A stretch of DNA of 64,000 nt from Pseudomonadota bacterium (lineage in GTDB: Bacteria > Pseudomonadota > Gammaproteobacteria > Burkholderiales > Rhodocyclaceae). Positions 1 through 8,343 of this stretch are shown one piece after another; the stretch's first letter is position 1; each line of letters opens with the position of its first letter. The DNA lies in NCBI GenBank assembly GCA_018241685.1, contig JAFEDJ010000009.1, positions 1-64,000 on the forward strand, in the 5' to 3' direction. Under the pieces are notes generated by a model. That model made no database searches. It was given only the letters and a program-made list of their open reading frames with translations, and was not told the origin of the DNA. A program made the translations under genes and the position numbers.

Positions 1-77
1 CAAACCCCACCGCTTCAGCACTGCCTCCTCACCCCGTAGCGCTTACTTCGTAACGCGCTGCAGCGAAAGAGCTGCGC

Positions 78-105
78 ATTATAAAGAATTATCAAAATCC
101 GTCAA
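78..105 (-). promoter_or_regulatory. Strong sigma-70-type promoter reading off the left edge
   Basis: On the minus strand a TTGACG -35 box (100-105) and a perfect TATAAT -10 box (78-83) are separated by 16 bases. The surrounding DNA is AT-rich, unlike the rest of the window. Transcription would start near position 71 and leave the window. The near-consensus boxes suggest a strongly expressed gene such as an rRNA, tRNA or ribosomal-protein operon, but the gene itself is not visible. Positions 1-223 contain no convincing coding region. Confidence 0.6.
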
Positions 106-223
106 CACTATTTGAGAAAATAATTCGCAAGCGCCGAGTATCGGGTGTTTGGCCTCTATATGTTCCCCTCCAACAAAGACGTTCTTACGGGGAACACACT
201 GCCCAGTTGGTAACTTCCAACTC

Positions 224-1882
224 TCAAAAGACCCTGTCCGTATCGTTCAGCCGGGCCTGGAGAATTGCTGCCGCCCGCTCCGATACAACCAGCGTCAATT
301 TCATCGTAGCACGCGTGGCACCAACGAAGAGCCTCCGCGCAGCCTTGCCGTCGAGGCTTTCAAAATCCACCTCGGTGAGGATCACACAGGGCGCGGCCCG
401 GCCTTTGAAGCGCAACACGGAGTCCGTGAGAATGTCGCCCTCGGTCAGGATCGGATTACCCAGCAGGTCGTAGCGCCCCGTGGGGGCTTTAAGGGAATAG
501 GGGCCGAGTCGCGTGAATGGCGTCAGTGCCGAATGCTCACGCCCGCGATAGCTGATCAACGCAATGTGCGAACGCTTGAAGCCCAGACCGATTGCACGGG
601 TGACTGCGCTGACCGAGCGGACCACCAGTTCGTCGGGCGTCGTGTAGGTCAGGATGTCGATGTCCGATCCGCTCAGCGGACTGCCGGCCTCGACCGGATG
701 TTCCAGCGGCAACAACAGATTGAGGGACGCGAGGATGTCCTTCGGGCTGCGGTAATTGATGTCGGAACGCAGCGTTACCCAGCCCGGCAGCTGAACTTGC
801 GGCAGGCCGTAGAGGTTCTGCATCGGATCTTCCAGCCACCAGGCCCGCCCGCCTGGGCGCAGGAAGCGCAGCAGGTTGTCGGCCCAGCGTGCATGGAAGT
901 CCTGCCCTTCGTCGATGATGATCTCGTCGAAGCGATCCGCCTCATCCGGAACATGCTTGTCCAGAAAGCCTTCCAGCCGGGCGAAGGCGCCTTCACGACT
1001 GAAATCCGGCACTTCACCGGCCGCCTGGCAGACACGGTCGGCCAGTTGGTGATAGGTAAGGACCTGACCACCCGGCGGGGCGATCAACGCGATGTGATCG
1101 GCCAGCGGCCGGTTGTAGCAAACGTAGAGTGGCTTGCGCCCGGCGGCGAGCGCATCCCGATAGACCGCCATCGCCAGCTGAGTCTTGCCCGAGCCGGCAG
1201 TACCGATCACACGCAGGCGGAAGGGCTCGCACTCGATGCGCCGCGCCCACTCCGCCAGGCCACCGGCCAGCCGGGTATACAGTGCATGTGCTTCGCCGAC
1301 GACCGCATGCACTTCCGGCACCAGTTGCAGTTCGTCGCCAAGGAAGCGATGCAGCTTGTCCTTATAAAGAACCGACTCCCCCCGCGCCGGCAGGATGGAG
1401 CGCACGGTGTGCGCCAGGTAATCCCGCTTGCCCGCATCGATGATGCGCGCCGGATCGATGCCCGCCGTGCCGGGCTGTTTCACGGTGTAGTCGGGGCAGA
1501 ACAGCAGCGCATCGACCTGCGGCGATTCGATCCCGCAGATGGCCCTCAGACGCTGGGTCAGTGCATCGACAGTACGCGCGAGCTGTAGCGGCACGCTCTT
1601 GTCCTTCTGGGCATAGCGCTTCACCAGGCCTTCAGGCGTCTCGGCCAGAAAGCCGGATTTCTGCTCGATCAGCAGCAGCTTGCCGGTCGGCCCGACGATC
1701 GCGAAATCGATCTCGCCGACGATGGCGTAATTACCCTGCTGAACCCGCGTCCAGTGCACGCCGTGATAAACCGTGTAAGTGTCGTCCAACTCCGCGGCAA
1801 GAATAGCCAGGGTTTCGATTTCGCGCTGGGCGGCACCACTGGCCTTCAACTCGCGCCAGCCTTCGGGATGAATGACAGCCAT
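224..1882 (-). CDS. NERD nuclease-domain protein fused to a UvrD-like SF1 helicase
   Basis: A 552-residue protein. The N-terminal part looks like a NERD nuclease domain: GEIDF with Asp59, then an E-x-K pair (Glu73, Lys75). A UvrD/Rep-type ATPase follows: Walker A GTAGSGKT (about 227-234), Walker B IIDEGQDF (about 322-329), DPMQN (about 352-356), NYRS (about 376-379), and RFKG and LFVGATRA near the C-terminus. It probably unwinds and perhaps cuts DNA. I chose the ATG at 1882 because homology begins close to it; an in-frame start 66 bases upstream adds only low-complexity residues. It has no operon partner: the rightward nirJ begins 225 bases away. A repair or phage-defence role is possible, but nothing in the context decides it. 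Confidence 0.75.
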   Translation of the reverse strand: MAVIHPEGWRELKASGAAQREIETLAILAAELDDTYTVYHGVHWTRVQQGNYAIVGEIDFAIVGPTGKLLLIEQKSGFLAETPEGLVKRYAQKDKSVPLQLARTVDALTQRLRAICGIESPQVDALLFCPDYTVKQPGTAGIDPARIIDAGKRDYLAHTVRSILPARGESVLYKDKLHRFLGDELQLVPEVHAVVGEAHALYTRLAGGLAEWARRIECEPFRLRVIGTAGSGKTQLAMAVYRDALAAGRKPLYVCYNRPLADHIALIAPPGGQVLTYHQLADRVCQAAGEVPDFSREGAFARLEGFLDKHVPDEADRFDEIIIDEGQDFHARWADNLLRFLRPGGRAWWLEDPMQNLYGLPQVQLPGWVTLRSDINYRSPKDILASLNLLLPLEHPVEAGSPLSGSDIDILTYTTPDELVVRSVSAVTRAIGLGFKRSHIALISYRGREHSALTPFTRLGPYSLKAPTGRYDLLGNPILTEGDILTDSVLRFKGRAAPCVILTEVDFESLDGKAARRLFVGATRATMKLTLVVSERAAAILQARLNDTDRVF

Positions 1883-2037
1883 GTCGGGGATTCTCGTGAT
1901 CGGATCCGGTCTGGATCGCAACCCGGCCATTCTGTCAGCCCAGCCCACCGATTGTCATGCCGCCCGGTGCCGCGCACGCTGCTATATATATGTGAGGTCG
2001 CTGTCGTCACAGATCCGCCGCCGCTGCAGATGCCCGG

Positions 2038-2051
2038 TTGATACCCATCAA
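2038..2051 (+). promoter_or_regulatory. Perfect FNR/Dnr box upstream of nirJ
   Basis: TTGATACCCATCAA matches the FNR/Dnr consensus TTGAT-N4-ATCAA exactly. Its centre (2044.5) lies about 41-42 bases before the start site predicted from a GACAAT -10-like hexamer at 2075-2080, the usual spacing for a class II activated promoter. Expression of nirJ under low oxygen or nitric oxide is therefore likely. The start site is inferred. Confidence 0.8.
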
Positions 2052-2107
2052 GGCCGGGCGCCCCTCCCCACGGAGACAATGCCCAAAACCCTTCGGAAGG
2101 TGAGGCC

Positions 2108-3301
2108 ATGTTCCGCATTTCGAGCTATATCCGAGAAATCACCACCCCCACGCCCCTGGGCCCACGCCGTGCGCCGCCGGGGCCGGTGGTCATCTGGAAC
2201 CTGATTCGCCGCTGCAACCTGACCTGCAAGCACTGCTACTCGATCTCCGCCGACAAGGACTTCGCCGGCGAGCTCGACACGCCAGAGGTCTTCCGCGTGA
2301 TGGACGAGCTGAAGGCCTTCCGCGTACCGGTGCTGATCCTCTCGGGCGGCGAACCCCTGCTGCGGCCGGACATCTTCGAGATCGCCGGCCGCGCCAAGGC
2401 GATGGGCTTCTACGTGGGCCTGTCATCCAACGGCACGCTGATCGACAAAGACAATATCGATGCGATCGCCGCCGCGGATTTCGACTACGTGGGTGTCAGC
2501 CTCGACGGCATCCGCGCGACCCACGACAAGTTCCGCCGCCTCGACGGCGCCTTCGAGCGTTCGCTGGCCGGCCTGCGCCTGTGCCGCGAACTCGGCGTGA
2601 AAGTCGGCGTGCGCTTCACGATGACCCAGGACAACGCCGCCGACCTGCCCGCCGTACTGCAGCTGGTGGAGGACGAAGGCATCGACCGCTTCTACTTCTC
2701 GCACCTCAACTACGCCGGGCGCGGCAACAAGAACCGCGCCGACGACGCCCACCACATCCTCACCCGCAAGGCCATGGATCTGCTGTTCGACACGGCCTGG
2801 GATTGCGAGCGGCGCGGCCTCGACAAGGACTTCACCACCGGCAACAACGACGCCGACGGCCCCTTCTTCCTGCACTGGGTGCAACAGCGCTTCCCGCAGC
2901 ATGCAGCCCACGTGGAAGCCAAGCTGCGGCAATGGGGTGGCAACTCCAGCGGCGTCAACGTGGCCAACATCGACAACCTGGGCAACGTCCATCCCGACAC
3001 CATGTGGTGGCACCACACCCTCGGCAACGTCCGCGAGCGCAGCTTCGGCGACATCTGGACCGACCTGTCCGACCCGCTGATGGCCGGCCTCAAACAGTCG
3101 CCGCGGCCGGTCAAGGGGCGCTGCGCCGACTGCCGCTACCTGTCCATCTGCAACGGCAACACCCGCGTGCGGGCCCAGCAGCTGACCGGCGACCTATGGC
3201 AGGAAGACCCCGGCTGCTACCTCGACAACACCGAGATCGGCGTCGCCGACGGCGAGCGCCTGGAAGTGAAGCCATGGGTCCGGCTGCGCTCCGTCGCCTG
3301 A
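2108..3301 (+). CDS. nirJ: Heme d1 biosynthesis radical SAM protein NirJ
   Basis: NirJ removes the propionate side chains from an iron-porphyrin intermediate in heme d1 synthesis, the cofactor of cd1 nitrite reductase. The 397-residue protein has the NirJ N-terminus (PPGPVVIWNLIRRCNLTCKH). The radical SAM cluster cysteines are Cys36, Cys40 and Cys43 (CxxxCxxC). SGGEPL and VSLDG motifs follow, and a C-terminal cysteine set (CADCRYLSIC, about 338-347) may bind an extra cluster. The ATG follows a GAAGGTGAGG ribosome binding site. A perfect FNR box lies 57 bases upstream, and nirN follows after 165 bases. In Pseudomonas, nirJ sits in a long nir cluster with nirE and nirN; here only nirN accompanies it. 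Confidence 0.92.
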   Translation: MFRISSYIREITTPTPLGPRRAPPGPVVIWNLIRRCNLTCKHCYSISADKDFAGELDTPEVFRVMDELKAFRVPVLILSGGEPLLRPDIFEIAGRAKAMGFYVGLSSNGTLIDKDNIDAIAAADFDYVGVSLDGIRATHDKFRRLDGAFERSLAGLRLCRELGVKVGVRFTMTQDNAADLPAVLQLVEDEGIDRFYFSHLNYAGRGNKNRADDAHHILTRKAMDLLFDTAWDCERRGLDKDFTTGNNDADGPFFLHWVQQRFPQHAAHVEAKLRQWGGNSSGVNVANIDNLGNVHPDTMWWHHTLGNVRERSFGDIWTDLSDPLMAGLKQSPRPVKGRCADCRYLSICNGNTRVRAQQLTGDLWQEDPGCYLDNTEIGVADGERLEVKPWVRLRSVA

Positions 3302-3466
3302 AACCGTAAGCCGTGGGGCGAGTTCATCCGCCCACAATCGGCTCAACAAAGTCCGCGGGCGGCTGGACTCACCCCGCTGGAAGCCCACCCGCAGGGAGCC
3401 GTTCCCAAGGACGGCCGCCCCAGGCCTGCACCGCACACCCTCTCCCCAAGCCAAGGGACCCGCACG

Positions 3467-5023
3467 ATGAACCGCCTCTTTTCCGCCATCGCCCTTGCCA
3501 CTCTGGCCTTCACCGCCCTGCCGGCCCAGGCCGGCGCACCGGAACTCTTCGCCCAGCACTGCGCCAGCTGCCATGGCACCAGCCGACTGGGCGCGATGGG
3601 GCCGGCGCTGTTGCCGGACAGCCTCGAACGCCTCAAGCGCAAGGATGCCGTCGCGACGATCCGTGACGGCCGCACCGCGACGCAGATGCCGCCCTTCTCG
3701 GCGGTGCTGTCCGCCGCCGAGATCGACGCCCTCGCCGACTGGATCTACTCGCCGGTCAGCCCCGCGCCCACGTGGAGCGCCGCCGACATCCGCGCCTCGC
3801 GCATCGAACCCTATCCGCCCGGCAGCCTGCCGGACGCACGCCAGGGCGACGTGGCCAAGGCCGACCCGATGAACCTGTTCATCGTCGTCGAAGCCGGCGA
3901 CCACCACGTCAGCGTGCTCGACGGCGACCGCATGGAGCGCATCTTCCGCTTTCCGTCCCGCTACGCGCTGCACGGCGGCCCCAAGTTCACGCCGGACGGG
4001 CGTTACGTATTCTTCGCATCCCGCGACGGCTGGGTCAGCAAGTTCGACATCTGGAACCTGAAGGTCGTCGCCGAGGTGCGTGCCGGCCTCAACACCCGCA
4101 ACGCCGCCGTCTCCAGCGACGGGCGCTACGTGGCGGTGGCCAACTACCTGCCCGGCAACCTGGCCATCTTCGACGCCGACCTCAAGCTGCTCAAGCTCAT
4201 CGACGGCCGCAACCTGAAGGGCGACGCCGCCTCGCGCATCTCGGCGGTATACGACGCCGCGCCGCGCAAGAGCTTCGTGGTCGGCCTGAAAGATCTGCCC
4301 GAGATCTGGGAAATTTCCTACGATCCGGCCGCCAAGCCCTTCCACGATGGCTACGTGCACGACTACAAGATGGGCGAGGCGATTTCCACGCCCGGCTACC
4401 TCAACCCGCGCCGCACACAACTGGAAGAACCCCTCGACGACTTCTTCTTCACTCAGGACTACACCAACGTGGTCGGCGCCAACCGGGACGGACACGGCAA
4501 AGTGGTCAATCTCGATGTCCGCCGGCCGATCAGCAACCTGGACCTGCCCGGCATGCCGCACCTGGGTTCCGGCATTTCCTGGCTACGGGATGGCCACCGT
4601 GTGGTGGCCAGCACCAACCTGAAGGACGCGCGAGTCAGCGTCATCGACATGCAGAACTGGCAGACCGTCGCCACCATCCCCACGCTGGGCCCCGGCTTCT
4701 TCCTGCGCAGTCACGAGAACAGCCCCTACGCGTGGGTCGACTCGATGATGAGCCCGACCGCTAGGGACACCCTGCAGGTCATCGACAAACAGAGCCTGCA
4801 GGTCGTCGCCCAGGTCCGCCCCGAACCGGGCAAAACCTTCGCCCACGTGGAATTCGACCGCAACGGCCGCTACGTGATCGCCAGCCTGATGGAGAAGGAC
4901 GGCGCACTGATCTTCCTCGACGCGAAGACCTTCAAGGAGCTCAAGCGCCTGCCGGCCTCGAAGCCGATCGGCAAGTACAACCTGTTCAACAAGATCCAGC
5001 GCTCCGAGGGCACCAGCCACTAG
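3467..5023 (+). CDS. nirN: c-type cytochrome with heme d1 domain, NirN-like
   Basis: A 518-residue periplasmic protein with a signal peptide ending near residue 22 (AQAGA). A cytochrome c heme site follows (CASCH, Cys32-Cys35-His36), then a cytochrome d1 beta-propeller from about residue 125. Motifs such as GGPKFTPDGRYVFFASRDGW and NTRNAAVS fit NirN, the dihydro-heme d1 dehydrogenase that performs the last step of d1 formation. NirF normally lacks this heme c domain. NirS itself is larger and carries a different cytochrome c domain, so NirN is the best call, although divergent NirS-like proteins cannot be excluded. It probably forms an operon with nirJ. Confidence 0.85.
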   Translation: MNRLFSAIALATLAFTALPAQAGAPELFAQHCASCHGTSRLGAMGPALLPDSLERLKRKDAVATIRDGRTATQMPPFSAVLSAAEIDALADWIYSPVSPAPTWSAADIRASRIEPYPPGSLPDARQGDVAKADPMNLFIVVEAGDHHVSVLDGDRMERIFRFPSRYALHGGPKFTPDGRYVFFASRDGWVSKFDIWNLKVVAEVRAGLNTRNAAVSSDGRYVAVANYLPGNLAIFDADLKLLKLIDGRNLKGDAASRISAVYDAAPRKSFVVGLKDLPEIWEISYDPAAKPFHDGYVHDYKMGEAISTPGYLNPRRTQLEEPLDDFFFTQDYTNVVGANRDGHGKVVNLDVRRPISNLDLPGMPHLGSGISWLRDGHRVVASTNLKDARVSVIDMQNWQTVATIPTLGPGFFLRSHENSPYAWVDSMMSPTARDTLQVIDKQSLQVVAQVRPEPGKTFAHVEFDRNGRYVIASLMEKDGALIFLDAKTFKELKRLPASKPIGKYNLFNKIQRSEGTSH

Positions 5024-5069
5024 GCGGGCCGGATCTCAGCCACACAGCCCCCCGCGAGCAATCCGTCGC

Positions 5070-5083
5070 TTGAGCGCGGTCAA
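5070..5083 (+). promoter_or_regulatory. Probable FNR/Dnr-like box upstream of the DUF2249 gene
   Basis: TTGAGCGCGGTCAA keeps the conserved TTGA-N6-TCAA core but differs from the full consensus at the two inner positions. It lies 66 bases before the start of the DUF2249 gene. No good -10 box is visible at a fixed distance, so the site is tentative; it could also act on readthrough from nirN. Confidence 0.5.
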
Positions 5084-5149
5084 GGCCCGCGCTTCCGGCA
5101 GGGGCCAATCTGTCATTGCCCCTGAGCAGCCCCAATCGGAGAAAACACC

Positions 5150-5386
5150 ATGACCGATGCCCTGACCCCCGTCATCGTCGACGCCCGCGGCCTGATGCCG
5201 CCGGAGCCACTGAACCTGACCCTCGAAGCCCTCGACACCCTGCCGCCGGGCGGCGAGGTGATCCTGCTGATCTACCGGGAACCGACGCCGCTATACGACA
5301 TCCTGCGGCGCAACGGCTACACCCATCGCACCGAGATGAACAGCGATGGCGAATTCGCGATCCACATCCGCCACGCCGCCCCCTGA
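5150..5386 (+). CDS. DUF2249 domain protein
   Basis: A 78-residue protein that is nearly all one DUF2249 domain (TusA-like fold). Near the N-terminus it has the family signature DARGLMPPEPL, followed by PPGGEVILLIYREPTPLYD. A GGAGAAA ribosome binding site precedes the ATG. DUF2249 proteins are common beside denitrification and hemerythrin genes, and their biochemical role is unsettled. There is no cysteine at the position used by TusA for sulfur transfer, so a sulfur-carrier role looks unlikely. It lies between nirN and the convergent Dnr-like regulator, with its own possible FNR-type box upstream. Confidence 0.8.
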   Translation: MTDALTPVIVDARGLMPPEPLNLTLEALDTLPPGGEVILLIYREPTPLYDILRRNGYTHRTEMNSDGEFAIHIRHAAP

Positions 5387-5402
5387 GCGGCGGGCCGCAG
5401 CG

Positions 5403-6098
5403 TCAGTCGTGTTCGGCCAGGCGGGCGGCGTCGTGGATCACGATGTGCTTGCCCTGCACCGAGATCAGGCCGGCGTCGGACAGCTCGTGGAAGATCCGCG
5501 ACAAGGTTTCCGGCGTGAGGCTCAGGCGCGACGCGATCACCTGCTTGCTGGTCGGCAGCTCGACGCTGTGCGTGCCGTCCTTCGGCGCGCAGGGCGCGCT
5601 TTCGGCCAGTTGCAGCAGGTAGCCGATGACCCGCTGGGTGGACGAGCGCAGCGCGTAGGACTCCACGTCCCGCACCATGGTGTGCAGGCGGATCGACATG
5701 CCGGCCAGCAGCTTGCGCGCAAAGCGCGGGTCCTGCTCGATCTGGTCGAACACCGCCGACGCGCCGATGTGCAGCACCAGCGTGTCGGCCAGCGCCTCAC
5801 CGAGCACCGGATAAGGCTGGTCGAGGAACATCACCGCCTCGCCGAAGCTCTGCAGCGGCCCGAGGATCTCGACGACCTTCTCGTTGCCTTGGGCGGACGT
5901 GAAGGCCAGCTTGATCTGCCCCCACACGACCAGGAAGAAGCCCTTCGGCAGATCGCCACGCTGGAACAGGCGATCGCCCTTCTGCAGGCGCTTCTCCCGC
6001 GTTACGGCAGCCAGGTGGGCCAGATCCTCCGGTGCCAGGGCGCTGAACAGGGGCATGCGGCTGAGCAAGCCGGGAATATCGATCTTGTCGGTGGACAT
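5403..6098 (-). CDS. dnr: Crp/Fnr family regulator, Dnr-like
   Basis: A 231-residue transcription factor. An N-terminal cyclic-nucleotide-binding-like sensor (about 20-130) is followed by a dimer helix (about 135-155) and a C-terminal winged helix-turn-helix with recognition helix TPETLSRIFHEL. The N-terminal cysteines that hold the iron-sulfur cluster of FNR are missing, so it is not an oxygen-sensing FNR. The type fits Dnr/NnrR regulators, which sense nitric oxide through heme. It is divergent from nnrS and convergent with the DUF2249 gene, and it is the natural candidate to bind the boxes at 2038 and 5070. No such box lies in its own 91-base upstream region. Confidence 0.8.
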   Translation of the reverse strand: MSTDKIDIPGLLSRMPLFSALAPEDLAHLAAVTREKRLQKGDRLFQRGDLPKGFFLVVWGQIKLAFTSAQGNEKVVEILGPLQSFGEAVMFLDQPYPVLGEALADTLVLHIGASAVFDQIEQDPRFARKLLAGMSIRLHTMVRDVESYALRSSTQRVIGYLLQLAESAPCAPKDGTHSVELPTSKQVIASRLSLTPETLSRIFHELSDAGLISVQGKHIVIHDAARLAEHD

Positions 6099-6189
6099 GG
6101 CGCGGATTCTCGTGTTGGGCGAAATAGCAGCTACAGATTCTAACCTTCTCCGCCCCCCGGAAACCTCTGTACGGAGTCCTTACCCCTTT

Positions 6190-7464
6190 ATGGATAAGCC
6201 CATCTCACTGCAAGCGCGCCCCACGGGTGCCGCGCCTCAACCCGCCGCCGAGCCGCCCGCTTCGGGTGCTGCGGTGCTCTTCGCTGCCCCCCACCGCGCC
6301 ATGTTCCTGGCCGGCGCGGTGCAAACCCTGCTGGCCTTCGCACCGTGGGCCTGGGAGCTGCTGGCCCGCAACGGCCTGCTGCCAGCCCCCGCCTGGCCAT
6401 GGCCGCCAGCCTGGGTGCATGGACTGTGGGCTGCCTACGGCATCTTCCCGTTCTTCGTGTTCGGCTTCCTGCTGACCGCCATGCCGCGCTGGCAGGGCAT
6501 GCCCGACACGCCCGGCGCGGTGGCGCGCCTGCCGTGGCGGCTGCTGGTTGCCGGCTGGCTGCTGTTCGACGCCGGCCTGTTCGTCGCCACTCCAGCGCTG
6601 CGGGTTGCCGGGCTGGCGCTGGTGCTGGCCGGCTGGCTGTTGGTCCTGCGTGCCCTTTGGCCGGTGGCCTTCAAGCCGGAAGCCCAGCGCAAGCACGCTG
6701 GTACGGCCTGGTTCGCCCTCGCCGCCGGCGCGCTCGGCCTCGTCGCCTGGCTGGCTTTCGCGGCCGGCGGTGCGCCGCTGGCGGCCCGCATCGGCGTGTC
6801 CATCGGCGTGTGGTGGCTGCTCGCCCCGCTGTTCATGGTGGTCAGCCACCGCATGATTCCCTTCTTCTCGTCGTCGGCGCTGCCCAAATACGAACTCGTC
6901 CGCCCGGACTGGTCACTGCTGGTGCTGGTCGGCGCCAGCCTGATCCACGGCCTGCTGGCGATGGCCGAGCACGACGCCTGGGCCTGGCCCACCGACTTGG
7001 CCGCTGCCGGCACGGCCCTGTGGCTGAGCTGGAAATGGCAGTTCCGGCGCAGCTTCGCAGTGCGCCTGCTGGCCATGCTGCACATCGGCTTCCTGTGGCT
7101 GGGCATCGCCTGGCTGCTGGCCGGCGTGCAGGGCCTGCTGCACGCCTTCGGCATCACCACCCTGGGCCTGGCGCCGCTGCATGCAATGGCGGTCGGCTTC
7201 TTCGCGACGATGACGCTGGCAATGGTGTCCCGCGTCACCCTCGGCCACTCGGGACGCCCGCTGGTGGCCGACGAACTGACCTGGCGGCTGGCCCTCGGCC
7301 TCCACGCGGTTGCCGCGGTACGGGTGCTGGCCGATGTGCTGCCGGGCGCCCAGACGGTGCTGCCGGCGGTCGCTGCCATCGGCTGGCTGGCGGTGTTCAC
7401 CCCGTGGGTCGTCCGCCTGGTGCCTATCTACCTGAGCCGACGCGCCGACGGCAAGCCGGGCTGA
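6190..7464 (+). CDS. nnrS: NnrS family membrane protein
   Basis: A 424-residue integral membrane protein with about 12 hydrophobic segments, typical of NnrS. NnrS proteins bind heme and copper and protect cells during nitrosative stress, and their genes are usually controlled by NO-responsive regulators. The sequence shows the family's PFFVFGFLLTAMPRWQ, MVVSHRMIPFFSSSAL and GFFATMTLAMVSRVTLGHSG segments; their histidines are probable metal or heme ligands. I chose the ATG at 6190, preceded by GGAG, over an upstream in-frame start inside the divergent dnr. The pairing with dnr supports a nitric oxide role. Confidence 0.88.
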   Translation: MDKPISLQARPTGAAPQPAAEPPASGAAVLFAAPHRAMFLAGAVQTLLAFAPWAWELLARNGLLPAPAWPWPPAWVHGLWAAYGIFPFFVFGFLLTAMPRWQGMPDTPGAVARLPWRLLVAGWLLFDAGLFVATPALRVAGLALVLAGWLLVLRALWPVAFKPEAQRKHAGTAWFALAAGALGLVAWLAFAAGGAPLAARIGVSIGVWWLLAPLFMVVSHRMIPFFSSSALPKYELVRPDWSLLVLVGASLIHGLLAMAEHDAWAWPTDLAAAGTALWLSWKWQFRRSFAVRLLAMLHIGFLWLGIAWLLAGVQGLLHAFGITTLGLAPLHAMAVGFFATMTLAMVSRVTLGHSGRPLVADELTWRLALGLHAVAAVRVLADVLPGAQTVLPAVAAIGWLAVFTPWVVRLVPIYLSRRADGKPG

Positions 7465-7529
7465 GCCCGGTCTTCACGGCTTTGCTGCGAGGCGGCAAAG
7501 CACACCGTTTTCATGCGACCATGCGCGAG

Positions 7530-7558
7530 CGCGGGCGGCTGACATGCCGCCCGCGTTT
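7530..7558 (+). terminator. Hairpin between nnrS and terC
   Basis: A perfect 10-bp stem (CGCGGGCGGC at 7530-7539 with GCCGCCCGCG at 7546-7555) and a 6-base loop are followed by only three T residues. It sits 65 bases after the nnrS stop. The stem is strong enough for a rho-independent terminator, but the short T tract makes this uncertain. Confidence 0.55.
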
Positions 7559-7581
7559 CCCGAAACAACCGCGCTATCGAC

Positions 7582-8343
7582 ATGGAATTTCTGACCGACC
7601 CGCAACTGCTGATCGCCTTCTTCACCCTCACCGCGCTGGAACTGGTGCTGGGCATCGACAACGTGATCTTCATCTCCATCCTGGTGGACAAGCTGCCGCC
7701 GGCCCAGCGCGGCAACGCCCGTCGCCTGGGGCTGTTCCTGGCGATGTTCATGCGGATCGGCCTGTTGATGTTGCTGTCATGGCTGGCCGGACTCACCGAG
7801 CCCCTCGTCACGGTGCTGGAACACGGCTTCTCCGGGCGCGACCTGATCCTGTTGGCTGGCGGCCTGTTCCTGGTCTGGAAAAGCACCCAGGAGGTGCACC
7901 AGCTGATGGAAGGTGAGGAAGGCGAAGCCTCCAGCGCCGTGCAGGCCACCTTCGGCGCCGTGCTGGTGCAGATCATCCTGATCGACATCGTGTTCTCGTT
8001 GGACTCCATCATCACCGCCATCGGCATGGTCAATCACCTGCAGGTGATGATCGCCGCAGTGGTCGCCTCGGTAGGCCTGATGATGCTCGCCTCCGGCCCG
8101 ATCGGTGACTTCGTGTCGCGCCACCCCACCGTCAAGATGCTGGCCCTGTCCTTCCTGCTGGTGATCGGCGTGGTGCTGATCGCCGACGCCTTCGGCCACC
8201 ACGTGCCGAAGGGCTATATCTACTCGGCGATGGCCTTCTCGGTGATGGTCGAGACCCTCAACCTGCGCATGCGCAGCCGCCAGGCCGCCAAGGCCGAGCC
8301 GGTCAAGCTGCACGCCGCCTATGCGCGGGAGGAGAAGCAATGA
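7582..8343 (+). CDS. TerC family integral membrane protein
   Basis: A 253-residue protein with about seven membrane segments and the TerC-family acidic motifs: LGIDNVIFISIL near the N-terminus and DIVFSLDSIITA around residue 135. TerC/Alx-type proteins export manganese or supply metal to exported enzymes and are also linked to tellurite resistance; which applies here cannot be told. The ribosome binding site before the ATG at 7582 is weak. The stop overlaps the start of srkA (ATGA), so the two are probably translated together. Confidence 0.85.
   Translation: MEFLTDPQLLIAFFTLTALELVLGIDNVIFISILVDKLPPAQRGNARRLGLFLAMFMRIGLLMLLSWLAGLTEPLVTVLEHGFSGRDLILLAGGLFLVWKSTQEVHQLMEGEEGEASSAVQATFGAVLVQIILIDIVFSLDSIITAIGMVNHLQVMIAAVVASVGLMMLASGPIGDFVSRHPTVKMLALSFLLVIGVVLIADAFGHHVPKGYIYSAMAFSVMVETLNLRMRSRQAAKAEPVKLHAAYAREEKQ

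Noticed and set aside
149..1588. Long rightward open frame over the helicase gene
   Set aside because: It is antisense to a protein with full helicase motifs and has no recognisable domain; high G+C makes such shadow frames common.
3467..5023. nirS (cd1 nitrite reductase) as the identity of the gene after nirJ
   Set aside because: Length and the short cytochrome domain fit NirN better, and conserved stretches match NirN; NirS remains a less likely alternative.
5403..6098. Oxygen-sensing FNR
   Set aside because: The N-terminal cysteines that bind the iron-sulfur cluster are not present.
7465..7581. Possible manganese (yybP-ykoY) riboswitch before the TerC gene
   Set aside because: TerC genes often have one, but the conserved loop sequences are missing; only a plain terminator-like hairpin is present.
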